Source: Cristatella mucedo | Lineage: Eukaryota; Bryozoa; Phylactolaemata; Cristatellidae | NCBI GenBank assembly: GCA_009760855.2 | Contig: WPIO01000011.1 | Location: 6,922,001-6,986,000, forward strand | Length of the DNA: 64,000 bases | Direction of reading: 5' to 3' | In this document: positions 10,891-56,410 of the stretch, piece after piece | Position numbering within the stretch: the first letter of the stretch is position 1 | Layout: each line of letters begins with the position of its first letter | The notes under the pieces: generated by a model | Databases searched by the model: none | Told to the model about the DNA's origin: nothing | Seen by the model: only the letters and a program-made list of their open reading frames with translations | Made by a program: the position numbers and the translations under genes

Positions 10891-13812
10891 ATGACTAGCC
10901 AGAGCGGGACAGCGCAGCGGCGGCGGCGGCCGCCGCCGCTGCCCGTGCGGCCGCTCCTGCTCATCGTCGTCGGCTGCGCGCTGTAAGTGACGCCGCCGCC
11001 GCAGCAGCAGCGCTGCTGCTGCGCTCGGGCCGCCGCCGCCGGCTGCCGGCAAGCGCGCGCGCTCGCTCGCGGGTCGTGGGCTCGCTCGTCCGCCACCACA
11101 GCCGCCGCCGCTGCGGATCCTGGCCGCTCTCTTTCGGCAAAGGAGAACGTGACGGTCGCCTAGGCGTCGACACGCCGAATCGAGCTGCGGCGCGCCGCGG
11201 CGTCGCAGCTGTCGTCGCGACCACGCTGCCTGTCGCGGCCGCCGTGTAGCGGCATCTGTCGCCCGGATGCGACGGCTGCCGCCCAGTGAAGTCCACTTGC
11301 TCGCCTCCCTCACTCCCATTCCCGCGGCCGCCGCGTTGTCGCCCGCTTTAGGGTGGACGTCGTCGCACGTCTAGCGAGCTTGAAAGCAGGCGTACCGCCA
11401 TCGCAAGACGCCTCCGCCGCCCCCCCCCCCCGCGTTAGTCGTCTGCTCGCAGATCGCCTGTCCATCTGCCGCCGCCGCCGCCGCCGCCGCCGACGGACGC
11501 CACAGAGCGGCTGGCGACGGCGGCGGGGCTCTAACCTCGCAAACTGATTAACGTGCTCTCACTGTCGCTCCTTCTCTCTGTGCGTGCGGGCGTTACCGGC
11601 TCGCACCTCCGTAGCGGCCGCCGCAGCTCGAGCGACTAATTTCGCGCTCAATTGGCTCAAATCGCTCCTGCCATACGCTCGCGCTCCGCCCGCAGGGCCT
11701 GCGGCCTCGGCGAGGAGTGCGCGCGACGGAGCTTCGACGAGTGCGAGCACGACTTTCAGGAGGATGTGCTGGCGCTGTTCGGCCGCGCGGCCAGCCGTCG
11801 GCAGGAGGCTTGGTGCGACGTACTGCAGGCGAGACTGCGCGCGCGCGACGCGGCTGGCGCGCGGCGGGGCTGGGCGTTAGCGAGCGCGCGCGCGCGCAGA
11901 CGGGCTGCGGCGGCCGCCGCGCGCTTCCTGTTGACTCGCCGGGCGCGCGCACAGAGCTCTCGCGCGCGTCCGTCAGGCACCGCTGCGCGGCCGCGCGCGC
12001 AAGTGTTAGCAATAATGTGACCTTCGGTGGCGCGACGGACAATGCGTTATCCACTTACGGTCTCGCGTAATTAGGGTAAGCGGCAGCGGCGGCGGGCGCC
12101 GCCGCCGCCGCTGCACCCGCCGGCGGCGCTTCGTCCCGCGTCCTTCGCTCGCTCGCAACCGTCGAGTTGACGGGAGCGGACGCGCCGCTGCCGCCGCTGC
12201 GCGGGACTCGCTACTGACGCGCTCCGCTCGTTGCAGTACCACGAGGCCTGCCTCGAGGCGGTGCTCCGGTCGTGCCGCGACGACGGATACTGGGAGCTGA
12301 GCTCGCGCATCGGCAGAGCGCTCAGGGACGTTGTGCGCAAGGGCTGCGCGCAGCCAGGTAGGACGCGCGGCGGCGTTGGCCGCGGCCGCCGCCGCCGCGA
12401 CTCGAACGCTCCGCCAGATCGTCGAGGCCTCGAGTCCCGGAGCGGGGACCCGAGGGGAAGAAGCCTAATAAATTAAATTGGCAGTGCAATGTTAATAAAA
12501 AAAAAAAAGGAGAGAAGCAAAAAGAGCTGGGAGGACAGTTTCCGGGCCTTCACGCCTTTCCTTGCGCCTCCGGTCATGGAGGCATTATAGAAAGATCCTG
12601 CGTATGCGAATTGTATTGCAATAAATATAGTAGTTAAAATTTCAATACTAATGAGCACCTTCGACTTAATGGCCCTACGGCAACGACCTTGGAACTTCGA
12701 CACGTTAGAACAGCTGCCCACCACTTTAACATAACCGGATTGCTTATCAATAATAACTGACTCGCTGTCGATAGCCGGCGTGACAGCTGTTTAAGACAGC
12801 AGCCCGGTGGCCTGGAACGAGATTGCAAATGGCTAGCCTGCTCTACCGAGCGAAGCGTTGGTAGGGCATATTAGTTAAGGTGGTTGCTCTTTACGACCGA
12901 CGTCCCGAGGTCGTAGGTTCGAATTCTGCAGTGGGGATCCGTTATTTCCGCTGCAAGTGGTGTTAATAGCCCCAAGGCCTCTTCTGCCACTATACAAAAA
13001 GGGGCTGTTAAATCAGCTAGAAGCGAAACTTTTTTAAAGGTACTGCACTGGTTTGGTACTTCTTCTTAAGTGGCTCCGAGGCCTTCGCTGTCGTGCTGCG
13101 ACGGCCGATAATAATGATAATAACACGCTTGATAAAGCACCCTCGGAGAACTCAATCTCCTTCTTAGGCGCTGTACATGAGGTAACATTCGACAGCGTAC
13201 AGCCTAACGCGACGTAATGCGGTAATTGGACTCACCCGAGCCAAACCTTTCGCAGCAGCAGCAGCAGCAGCGTCAATTTCGGGCAGCCACCGCTCCCTTG
13301 CAGAATCTTGGTCGGCCGCTGACAGCGACGGCCTGCATCGCCCTCGCGCCACGTCCGACGATGACGAAGTCGACGCGGACGCTTCCGCCGGCTACGGACC
13401 CGAGAGACCGGCAGCGGCGGAGCGCCGCCCGGCCCACGACGGACGACCGGCGTCGGCGGAAGAATGGGACGTCGATCAGCTGTCGGCGGCCGACGCGACG
13501 TCGGCGGTTGGCGCGGCCGCCGCCGCCGGCGGCCGCGCAGCGCCGCTCCCGCGAAAGCGGCAGCCGCCGCCGCCGGCGGAGGAGCAGCAGCGGCGGCTGC
13601 CGCTGCTGTGGCGCGGCGCCAGCGAAGAGCCTCGCGCGACCGTCGGCGTCGCCGCGTCCACCGACGACGGCGGCGGCGACGGCTCGCTGAGCGAACTGCT
13701 GCGCCAGCTTCGAGGCCTCACGCGGGATATGAAGCGCCTGTACCGGAAGCTGCCGTCTCGAGGCTCGACAGCGCTGGCCGCCGAACGGCGGGAGCGACCG
13801 CCGAGCAGATGA
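10891..13812 (+). CDS. Predicted secreted cysteine-rich protein, unknown family
   Basis: Four exons: 10891-10982 (donor gtaagt), 11696-11828 (GC donor gcgaga), 12237-12357 (donor gtagga), 13304-13812 (stop TGA). Phases 2, 0 and 1 agree across all junctions and give 284 residues. An in-frame alternative acceptor at 13255 would add 16 residues. Exon 1 encodes an Arg/Pro-rich start then a hydrophobic core (LLLIVVGCALA), a likely signal peptide. Exons 2-3 give a compact cysteine module: CGLGEEC, FDEC, then WC-DVLQ-YHEAC, VLRSC and KGC. Exon 4 is acidic, Ala/Arg/Pro-rich and probably disordered, with a furin-like PRKR and a closing amphipathic stretch (LSELLRQLRGLTRDMKRLYR). An alternative GT donor at 11820 would delete VLQ. 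A polyadenylation signal follows at 14136. No family was recognised; the spacing recalls small secreted invertebrate cysteine-helix proteins. It could be a peptide precursor, but this is inference. Confidence 0.6.
12860..13025 (+). mobile_element. tRNA-derived SINE, family B (intronic)
   Basis: Carries 'ggttgctctttacgaccgac', the B-box-like 'gaggtcgtaggttcgaattc' and the family-B end 'ggggctgttaaatcagctag'. It lies in the last intron of the cysteine-rich gene, in the same orientation as the gene. Confidence 0.75.
13108..13190 (-). mobile_element. LINE family 1 3'-tail fragment (intronic)
   Basis: The plus strand reads 'gcttgataaagcaccctcgg', 'agaactcaatctcc' and 'taggcgctgtacatg', the complement of the family-1 LINE tail, preceded by an AAT-type simple repeat. 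It lies in the last intron of the cysteine-rich gene, close to its acceptor. Confidence 0.7.
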
Positions 13813-14135
13813 GAGCGGCGGCGGCCCAGCTCGGACGATTTCGCGGGGCTGCCGTTCGAGCTGCCGCAGCAGCGGCTGCCGCCCCGGCGCCCGAGCGAGG
13901 AGCGTGCTAGCAAGCGCGGCGGCGCGGCCGCCGTCCGGTCCGCCTCCATCCGCCAGACCGCGAGAGGCCTAGCCTGGTTACAAGTCGGCGGTGGCGTCGT
14001 GGGTTCCCCTCGCATTCATCGGCGTTCGCTAGCCGCTCGTCGGGCCGCCGGGCAGCAGAAACGCCCGCATGGCTCGGCCCTCAGGCGACGCCTCAGAGTC
14101 GCCAAACGGCGCCGATCGTGCGCTTGGGCCGCCTC

Positions 14136-14141
14136 AATAAA
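14136..14141 (+). promoter_or_regulatory. Polyadenylation signal AATAAA
   Basis: AATAAA lies 324 nt after the TGA of the cysteine-rich gene, at the right-hand edge of the CpG-rich block. This supports the proposed gene end. Confidence 0.55.
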
Positions 14142-14249
14142 CGGCATCTGGCTTAGCCCGTCCGCGTGAGAATCTTCAGTCGGCCGTTTCCAATTGACTC
14201 ACTTCGGTTTGGACGTCACGTCCGGTGCGTGAGGCCTGGACGGAGCTTC

Positions 14250-14304
<55 letters not shown>
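14250..14304 (+). repeat. (GA)n microsatellite
   Basis: An almost uninterrupted GA dinucleotide run, downstream of the cysteine-rich gene. Confidence 0.95.
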
Positions 14305-14309
<5 letters not shown>

Positions 14310-17300
14310 GGGCTGCGGTGTTTTGCCGTGCTGCAACTCGGTGCGAATAGTCTCGTCTTAGCACGAAGCAACACCAACAATGGAGCAGCAGCACCAGTCG
14401 TGCGCCGTTACGGTCTAGCGTCTAGGCAGGTGCCGCCTCAGCAGCAGCGAGCTGCTGCTGCTGCTGCTGCTCTGCACTCGGAGGCGAGTCACCAGCCAGT
14501 ACGCAGCCAGCGCTCGTCTCGCGTGCAGATCCTCGCGGACGGACGCGTTGCGGCTGCCTCCGCTGCAGGCGCCGCCCCGAGCGCGGATACGGAGTCGCAG
14601 AGGCCGCACTCGATGTGCGAAGGAAAAGGCGACGGTAGCAGAGCGCCGCAGCAATCGAGAACACCCGCATCCCAATAACAAGACCTCAAACGTAGGGCCA
14701 ATATATCCCAAAGCCACTGTGGGAGGCTTCGCGTATGTTGCACAAACCGTGGCTTTCTCAATCATTCTCGCAATCGCTCCGCATCACTTTCTAGGCTGTA
14801 CAAACCATAGATATTGCGATGTGTCACGTTTCTAATTATTGCAATCCAGGAATCCTTGATTGTCTTTAGCACTACTATAGTCGGCCCGATTTACCCTGCC
14901 AAACTCTCAATACGTATGGCCGGTGGCTCCGCAATACTCCCTTTCGATCACCAAGCGTACCCCGAATGTATTATTGGTGATGAGGATTAGTTCGCGCTAT
15001 GGACAATATTAGGAAGCTTTGATTTTGTTGTCAGGTAAGTGTGCGCGAATATGTTAAAAGGTGCGAAGAGAGTTTTTGCAGCCAAAGAAACCCGAGGAGA
15101 AATGGCCATCCAACCAACTGGTAGGTTCGAGGGGAGGATTCGCGTTTTGCGAAGCTTAGCTACGTTTTGACGAGAGGATTGTACGACATATATTATGAAG
15201 ACATAGTGTGCACATTGGTGTGGCATCGTCGTCGTGTCGATACGTCAGTTTCTCGCCGGCTGCTTCGGTGGTAGCGCCGTCAATTTTGATTACACCAGCG
15301 GCTGTACTAGCATCTGCGTCGGCAGCACCGGCTGCTTGGCGACGATTTTGCAGCGGCTGCGATGACGGCAGCACTTACAGAACTGTTGGTGACCTTGAGG
15401 GCGGAAGCTTGCCTGTCGCAGGCTTGCTGCTGCTGCTACAGCGAAGCCAGCACCTACTGTGGCGGCGTGGGAGTGGTAGCGTCAGCACGCGGGCAGTCAG
15501 TCAGCGGCTGAACTGGTGGGGGGCGGATGCTGGCAGCTCGGGCAGGGATTTACGATGACGGGTGCGACGAATAATTGCAATCCACCGAAATTTCGCAGCT
15601 ATAAATCGGCAAAGAGAAGCTGCCGATTTTGATAGCAGCTCGACTAGCAACACGACTTTCCCTGAGTTTACATCACGAACAGGGAAGCAAAGCATCCGCC
15701 TCCTCGTCGAAGTATTTCCAGTCAATGCGAGTCAATGCGATTTCCAGTCAATGCGATTTTTCCTGTATGTAGTTAAGCGTGCTGCTATTCTTGCCTGTTA
15801 TTATCACTTATCAGACGACGAGCCTTTTCAAGGCAACGCGAATCGCCTAGGAAGAGATAAGAGTTCGCTTAGGGTCACATCAAACATATAACGTTACTAA
15901 TAATCTAGCTATAATACTGGAGCAATGTACAGTGTGCTAATAATTCTAGGATTTATATAGTGACGTCAATTTGGGAGCCTTTTTAGTTTGTCCTATTTTT
16001 TTCTGTCTTAACTCGAAACTGCGTGTCTCCGTCGCCCAATATAAATCGGAGCTAATAATTATTACGAAAAACCAACACTTAGCACTTCCTATATGATGAT
16101 TCGCCATGAATAGCACAAACACACAGATCACGGCAGGAAGCTAATATCTATTATTGCATACCACAGGACATCGGGATCAAACTTCCTCCAGAAGCTAGCA
16201 TTTGGATTACGTTGCAAATGCGGCTTTCCTGATTTCTTGGGAATTTTGGTATATTACGGTGAATTGGGGTAGTAGCGTTAACTTTTCAGTGCATTTCCAT
16301 GAGCACACCTGTGCTCTATCGCGTGAAATTTGGTGGGTACACTAGGAACATATCTATAATGTGCATTCAAATTGACCTGGGCCTTTGCAATGAGATGCAT
16401 GAAAACACATTCCCAATGTACTACTTGGTGAACTGTAACATGCAATCAAAATTGGGGCTTCGTGAAGCCATTTTGTAGTTAGTGTGGATTATTACCGCGG
16501 TGTCTCGTGCCATACCAGGCGAAAGAAAAGCAGTGAAAACGTAACGGTACACACGAACGACGCACGCGTGCACTTTGAGTGCAGTCAAAATTGGAGCTGC
16601 ATTCGCATAGTCGATTTCTGACAGATTTGAATTGGGCACCGGCGCTGTATCGCCGACGCCCCATTCACCCTGCAGCTTCTCCCTTTTCCACAAGCACAGG
16701 CACACGAAAAAGTAGGGTGCTGTGACTACAGGTCACTTCGCCAGATGACGGTCCCCGGCCCGATGCCACGTGGACTCGGCGGACTGTGTGCGATGGAGCA
16801 GGGCCTCTTGCCTATCTGCCTGACTCAGTCCGGCATACTGCTGTACTTTTTATTTGAAAACGTTAGGGATAGGTATCTCACATATGCAGCACCATCACAT
16901 ACTTAAGACAGGGGTCACGTTGAGCCCAATCGATGTAGTATGGCGGAGCCATCTTCCCTATAGCTCGATAATACATGTGCATCTTCACTGAATATGCCAA
17001 GAACCAACAAACTAAGTACTCTGCACTTTTGCATTGCTTACATAATGCAAATCGCATGTTAAGTAGGAGTCGATCGTTATTCAGGATTCCCTCTTTACAG
17101 TTGAATCAAGGCGAAAGTCATCACTCCACGTCAGACATATATATTACTGTGGTAATGTGCCCTTAAGCATGGTTAGCTTCGTGAGCGAATCAAATCAGAT
17201 GATTGCATGTTCCAAAGGTCGACTACGGTTAATTAACTGCTTAGCGTGCTAGGGAGGGTACTAAATGAAGGCTGACAAGCTCTTGAGTCTGGAATTACTG

Positions 17301-17851
17301 CTAATTTATTACAGATGGGGTTATAATCCCAGAAATATAGAGAGTGAGCTCCAACTTGCACAAGCGTCATCCAGGCTGATGAGTGCATCGAAAAGTCGGC
17401 CACGAGTATGTATATCTTCTTGACTCATACACACATGTAACGCCCAGCTTTTGGCGTCTTACCCAGAACTGCCTTGGCGGCTAGAAGGCAACAAGAGATG
17501 CCTGTTGCGAGACTTGAACTAAGGCCCTGGGTCGTCAAGTGCAAGCAGCACCTTTCCCTGGCCTAATAATCTGAAGCTACAATGGGCAAAGGACTACGGT
17601 AGTGCTTCTGGCAGATAGTTTCTAGGGTTCTCTTGCTTACTCTTCTATGCAAGCAAAAGAAAGTGCAGAGCTGCCATCTCCAGTAAGCATGAAAGGCCTG
17701 TCACTGTAAATCGTGATTTTTTTCTCCAACAAACTGCTAACACATGAGCAAAGTACCCATCTTGGGCAAACACCGATTATCTGACCTGGCGAAACACTAC
17801 GGTATGCACATACTATGGTAACCGAAGAGAAGAAATGTTGTATCTGATGAT
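14305..17851. other. Intergenic region between convergent genes
   Basis: No gene was supported between the cysteine-rich gene and the 3' end of COPA. Open frames at 15156-15891 contain alanine-rich and simple-sequence stretches without a recognisable domain. A short tandem of 'tcaatgcga' words lies at about 15722-15758. The segment 17440-17580 has a tRNA-like 'gagacttgaactaaggccct' and may be a decayed SINE in reverse orientation. Confidence 0.5.
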
Positions 17852-17857
17852 TTTATT
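17852..17857 (-). promoter_or_regulatory. Candidate COPA polyadenylation signal
   Basis: AATAAA on the minus strand (tttatt on plus), about 430 nt past the COPA stop codon. It is the nearest clear hexamer I found downstream. Confidence 0.4.
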
Positions 17858-18285
17858 GATATTATTATATACATCTCTCTTTCGAGCTAGGTGATTTGTT
17901 CCACGTGCAAATGAGAAGCTTCTGTTGCAATAGCGTAAATATCAAGCACTTGCAAGTGAGACTCGGGATTCAGTTGCACAGCACCATATACTTAGTCCAG
18001 GCATAACATGGTAATTCATAGGTATGACACAATGACTAGGACGACGACGAAGCAATCAATAGGGCACGGCTAATGATTGGTAAGCGACCACCACGTCACA
18101 TACAGTAGTTATGCTTAGCTGGTGAAGCCACGACACCTTTTGGTCGCGATTGAATTGCAAACGGAGATCCATAGGCAGGATTTGAAACGGTCTCGTTGTC
18201 ACACAGCTTAAACATGGCACGAACTAGCCCTTCTGGACTCGAAGCACTGGGGCTCCAGTATGACCTAAGCATCTGTTAGGATCCT

Positions 18286-51914
<33,629 letters not shown>

Positions 51915-54840
51915 GGCGCGTCCTTTTTTTGGATCAGTACTTCAAAAGTTTGAAACGTCTGTCGTCGCAAGTGCGATTCCTGGACTGGCGCTACTAAAAC
52001 GGAACAGAAACTAGAACCGGCCAAGTGGTCAGAAGTATGATTAGATGAGCCGCTGTTAGTTTCCGGTTTGAGTGACGCCTCCAAGGGCTCGCTGCGCTTT
52101 GAAGAACGACCGCACTATAAAGAGATTTATGGGATTTTTTTTAGAAAGTATGGATATCGTTGTTTTTGTCTACGTGAATGCGACGGTACTTCTTGCTTAA
52201 GCGAGGCATTGGGGCGTCGGGGAAGGTGAGTGCAGTGTTGGTGTGGGCGTGGCATCGACACTACGTCGTTCGGCTCCAGCCGGACTCGCACCATTCCTCC
52301 AGCTCAACGGCCGCTCTGCGTGCCAGCTCGTTAGGCGCTGCGGTCAGGTCGTATCTTCTCACCGAGCGATACTTAATTGCGACGGATCAGCTTCGGTCGT
52401 GTTACCCGCTAGCCCTGCAGCGACCTACTTTCTGCTTGTGCGTCGGCCTGTACGCACGCAAACCACTCCGCTCTCCCTCTCTTCCTCGCTAACTTCTCTC
52501 ATCGCGCTCCGGAGCTGCTTACGCGACGGCTACTACACGAATCAGCACGTACGCTCGCCCGCTGCGTAGCCTGCGTATAATACATCCGTCGTCGTCGCGG
52601 CCGCAACTCGTCTGCGTGTGCATCGTTCATTGTCGTTTCTCGTCACGCCGCCGCCGCGCGAGCGAGCCCCTGTGCGAGGGCTGCACAAACCCTGCCGCGG
52701 GTGACTTTGCAGCGGTCCTGCGTTCTTTTGCCTGAAGCTTAGCGCTCAAGCGGACTCGCATTAACATTTCTACGAGGTAGTTTGCGTCCCATGCGACCCA
52801 GCCGGAACCGATTTATCGTCACTCCCGCTCTTGCCAGATGCCGACCGGTCCGGAGGTCGAATCGATTTGACTCTCGCGCGCTCTCACCCGAGCGCCACTG
52901 TCGCGTCGCGTCCATTGGCCGGCTGGCGCCCGCTCGGCTATCCGGCACCCGACCATTTCCCTACTGCTGCTGTTCTTGAAAGATTGCCTGCCGCCGCAGC
53001 ACTGGTGGTGGATTTCCCACCGACCGCGCTCGCTAGGTCCCTTCGGCGGCGGCGTGTGCAGCGCGTGCAACACACTCGCGTTGCTGGTTGGCTCCTCGCT
53101 TGTCCACTCGTCGGTGACGCCGGGTGGCGCGCGCCAGCCCCGAGCTCTGCTGTCCGCAGCGTGCCGAGCGACGGGCCGTCGCTCTGTGTGCAACCGCGCT
53201 GATCAGCAGCTAAGGGTCGCCAAATTGTGCGGCACTGTGTACCTGACAAAAATCAACTCGGGAGGCACGCCCTGTTACGCGCTGCAAGTAGTTTGCCCTC
53301 GAACGGCAAAAAAGTGTAAGGCTGTCCGTCTGCCTGTCTGTGTGCTTTCGTCTGAGGACTTTGATTCGGCTCCATTGTTAGGTGGTTTCTTCACTCTTAA
53401 GCGTGCAGCCGTGGATGGAATTAAGCATTATTCGCACAGCTTGCTGCCAATAGGCCATCGGTACTATCGATGCTTAGACGATGCACGTAGCACACTGCGT
53501 CGTGTCTAGCCAAGCCGAATGTCACTCGCTAATCTCTAAACCCGACGAGCAGCGTTAACAGCTCACCAGGCCGACACGCAGTGAGGCAGCTTGTGCTGTT
53601 AGGCGAAGGAAGTGGACACGAACGCCGACCGAGCGAGTACACCGAGAGAGCAGCTTGGCAGAAATTGGCGACAGACGTAAACGACCTGGCAATGCCGAGT
53701 GTTGGCACCAACCGTAGCTGTTTTTTCATTAATCCGGCTGGGGACGGCCTAATTTAAGGGGTGCAGTGATACAGAGCCAGATTAAGACTGCCGAGATAAT
53801 ATTCGCGGTTTCCAAACTATTACGACTAAGAACCGGTTACGTAACTATGCATGATTAGATGCTATATTGGCCTAAATTATGCTATAGGATGTCAGTTGCG
53901 CTCCGTGCTTTTAGCAAGGCGGAGTTTCGCTCCAGGCTTTCTGCCGGTCAGCAGTACTGCGGTGCTCTGGACGCCTTCTGGCTGTTGCGGTTGTACACGA
54001 TTCTCCATTGAGGTTTGATAGTCTCCAAACCGCAGGTAGGCGACACCATTTAGAACCCGAAGCGGGATCACGCGGAATCCGAAGGTCAAAGAGATGGTTA
54101 TTCCCACGGACGCCACAGCGGGTGAGTTCGCGATCGCTCTGCCCGACGTCCTCATCGTAACTACCGGGCCTCTGCAGCCCGTTACTCAACAGTCGCCGCC
54201 ATAAACCGCAACGGCCCATAAATTTCAACAGTAGCGCCATAATCTCTGCAGGGCCATAAGTTACTCTGGGCCATAAACTGGCCGTTGTAAAAATAAGGAG
54301 GCAATAAAATCGTAAGCTTATTATTAGAGTCGGCGATCCTCAACATTCTGGCATCCGCTATTGCTGCTATCCTTCTTGGCATCATTGTCGTCATTTGTGC
54401 TTGCGACTAGCACTGCCTCTTATCGCCAACAAAGGGGTCGAGCTGCTACTAGCACCAGGTGGTCGCGTGACGGCAGCATCATCCCAGCCTGAAATCTGAG
54501 CGGCTGCGAGCGGCCCTCACAGCCGCTGCCACAGCCGAGGGAGAGACGGCATCGCCTCCCGACACCAGGCACTATTAGCGTTTCTTGTCCGTTGCACGAT
54601 TTTCTTCCGAAAATTCAAGTTCTTGCGAGCGTCACATACGGAAGCTGATACACGTAAGACCTGTTTAAAGCTTGTCTGTCTGTTCGCTTGACCTTAGCGC
54701 AATTTCGTACCCGTGGACATCCAAACGCTTACAGCTTGGGGGTGAGTTACCCATCCCTGCGCTCTGGTGGTATCTTTAGATTCGCCGGTTGCTAGTAACT
54801 TCCTGTTAGATATGAACGTGTGTATCCATTACCGTTTTGT
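51915..54840. other. COPA upstream region, partly CpG-rich
   Basis: This stretch runs upstream of the COPA start codon. GC- and CpG-rich sequence from about 52200 to 53700 is a plausible CpG-island promoter, but no defined promoter element was identified. Open frames on both strands in it lack conserved motifs and look like stop-poor GC-rich DNA. A cluster of five 'gccataa' words at 54196-54278 is bounded by an 8-bp inverted repeat (54209-54216 and 54280-54287). Confidence 0.45.
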
Positions 54841-54841
54841 T

Positions 54842-55683
54842 ATAATAATAATAATAATAATAATTCACTTGATAAAGCGCCCTCAGAGAACTTAATCTCT
54901 CTCTAGGCGCTTTACATTTACTGTAAAGTGAAATGCAATTGAATGGTAAGTAAAATCATGCTTGAAAAACAAACGAAATGAATAACATGGTTAGGGGTGA
55001 CATGCACAGGGTCAGCATGCAAATGTGGTTAGTGGCAGCATGCACAGTGTCAGCACGCATAAGCACATGAAGGACGAATCACAGAAACTCACTAAATGTT
55101 GTCCTAAATAGGTGTGTTTTACGTTCTTTTTAAATGTGGTCAGGTCAGGGGATGTTCTGACGCAGGTCGGGAGGGAGTTCCAGGCTTTGGGAGCATATGA
55201 ACTAAATGCACGGTCTCCAAAGGATTTAAGGTTTGTACGAGGTATTTCTAGACTGTTGGATTCCGAAAAGCGGGTGGTACGATGCTTGGCCTGATGGGGT
55301 AGTATATCTGACAGATAGGCTGGAGCCATAGAATGAAGGGACCTAAAAGTGAGGGAAAAAACCTTGAAGTCAATCCGTTGCTTGACTGGTAGCCAGTGCA
55401 GGTCGGCGAGAAGTGGAGTAATGTGGCAACTGCGATGCTCACGGCAGACAAGTTTAGCTGCCGAGTTTTGCACCAGATGCAATCGCCTGATCGCACATGC
55501 TGGTAGGCCAGTAAGCAGTGAGTTGCAGAAGTCGAGACGGGATGTCACGAATGCATGGACCAACTTGGACGTGGTATCTTTATCTAAACAAGCTCGAATT
55601 TTAGCAATGTTAGGAAGCTGAAAATAGGTGGATTTGACTGTGGAGCTGATGTGGTATGGTCGTCTAACGAGAGGTCGCTTCAT
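54842..55683 (-). mobile_element. LINE family 1 3' end, best-preserved copy
   Basis: The minus strand has one continuous frame of 223 codons matching a non-LTR reverse-transcriptase C-terminus: SSTVKSTYFQLPNIAKIRAC, SRLDFCNSLLTGLPACAIRR, LHWLPVKQRIDFK, SLTFRSLHSMAPAYLS and LKSFGDRAFSSYAPKAWNSL. The 3' tail and (ATT)n follow, ending at 54842. It is truncated at its 5' side, so it is immobile, but the long frame suggests a fairly recent insertion. It lies between the two COPA genes. Confidence 0.9.
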
Positions 55684-56289
55684 TCAAATGCATTCCTAGA
55701 TGCGATTGCTGTTGCTAAGGTCCGGCGATAGGCACTGACAAAAGAAAAGCGACCGGAGGAACGGTTCGCTTGGTATTCCTAGCTCGAACCGATCGCCTCT
55801 AAGCGTTATTAAACTTTCACAGCCGTTCGCCCCAACTTCCACTCAACCGTTTGCCCTCAACATGCACTCAACCGATCACCCTCAAGCATTTCTATGAATG
55901 TCTACATTTTGATCAACACGCCTGCTAAAAATCCGGCTGCCCAACTTAATGCTAGTTTTTGGAATCTTAGCTAAACATTCAAAAAACTCTATTAATAAGC
56001 GACATTATTTCTGAAAAGACCTCTACCTGCTCGCCTTGATCCAGGCCTGGCAAAAATGTGTTAACTTTCCGACCATTAGCGACTCGTCTCCAACTCGCTT
56101 CTTCTTTCACACAATCCTACATCAATCGAAACTGGAGGTGGAGTCACCGTTATCGTACGTTCGTCTTTCAATTTCAAGACGTTAGCAGTCTCCTCAGCGC
56201 AGTCTTTCCAATCCATTGCTTCGAGTTCGCCAAAATTTAAGCAACCGATAGCGAAGTAGTAGTCTGTTGTTCCCAGGTACCAAGGCCTT

Positions 56290-56410
56290 CTTGATCTCAG
56301 GTTTATCTGATCTCATCCCGTCTTGACTCCTGTTACTCACCGCTTGCTGGTCCACCGGCATGTGCAATCAGGCGCTTACAGCTGGTGCAAAACTCTTGCA
56401 GCTACTGCTG
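56290..56410 (+). mobile_element. LINE family 1 internal fragment
   Basis: 'gtcttgactcctgttactca', 'ccggcatgtgcaatcaggcg' and 'cttacagctggtgcaaaact' match the SRLDFCNSLLTGLPACAIRR coding segment of the family. Confidence 0.65.

Noticed and set aside
13226-13910. ATG-initiated frames of 148-179 codons overlapping the last exon of the cysteine-rich gene
   Set aside because: They are in other frames or antisense to the frame that joins in phase with the upstream exons and runs into the TGA before AATAAA.
15156-15891. Possible gag-like alanine-rich frame
   Set aside because: No zinc knuckle, protease or reverse transcriptase motif; frames are short and broken.
52243-53509. Plus-strand open frames of 108 and 177 codons upstream of COPA
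   Set aside because: No recognisable domain, competing frames on both strands, and CpG-rich composition; more likely promoter DNA.
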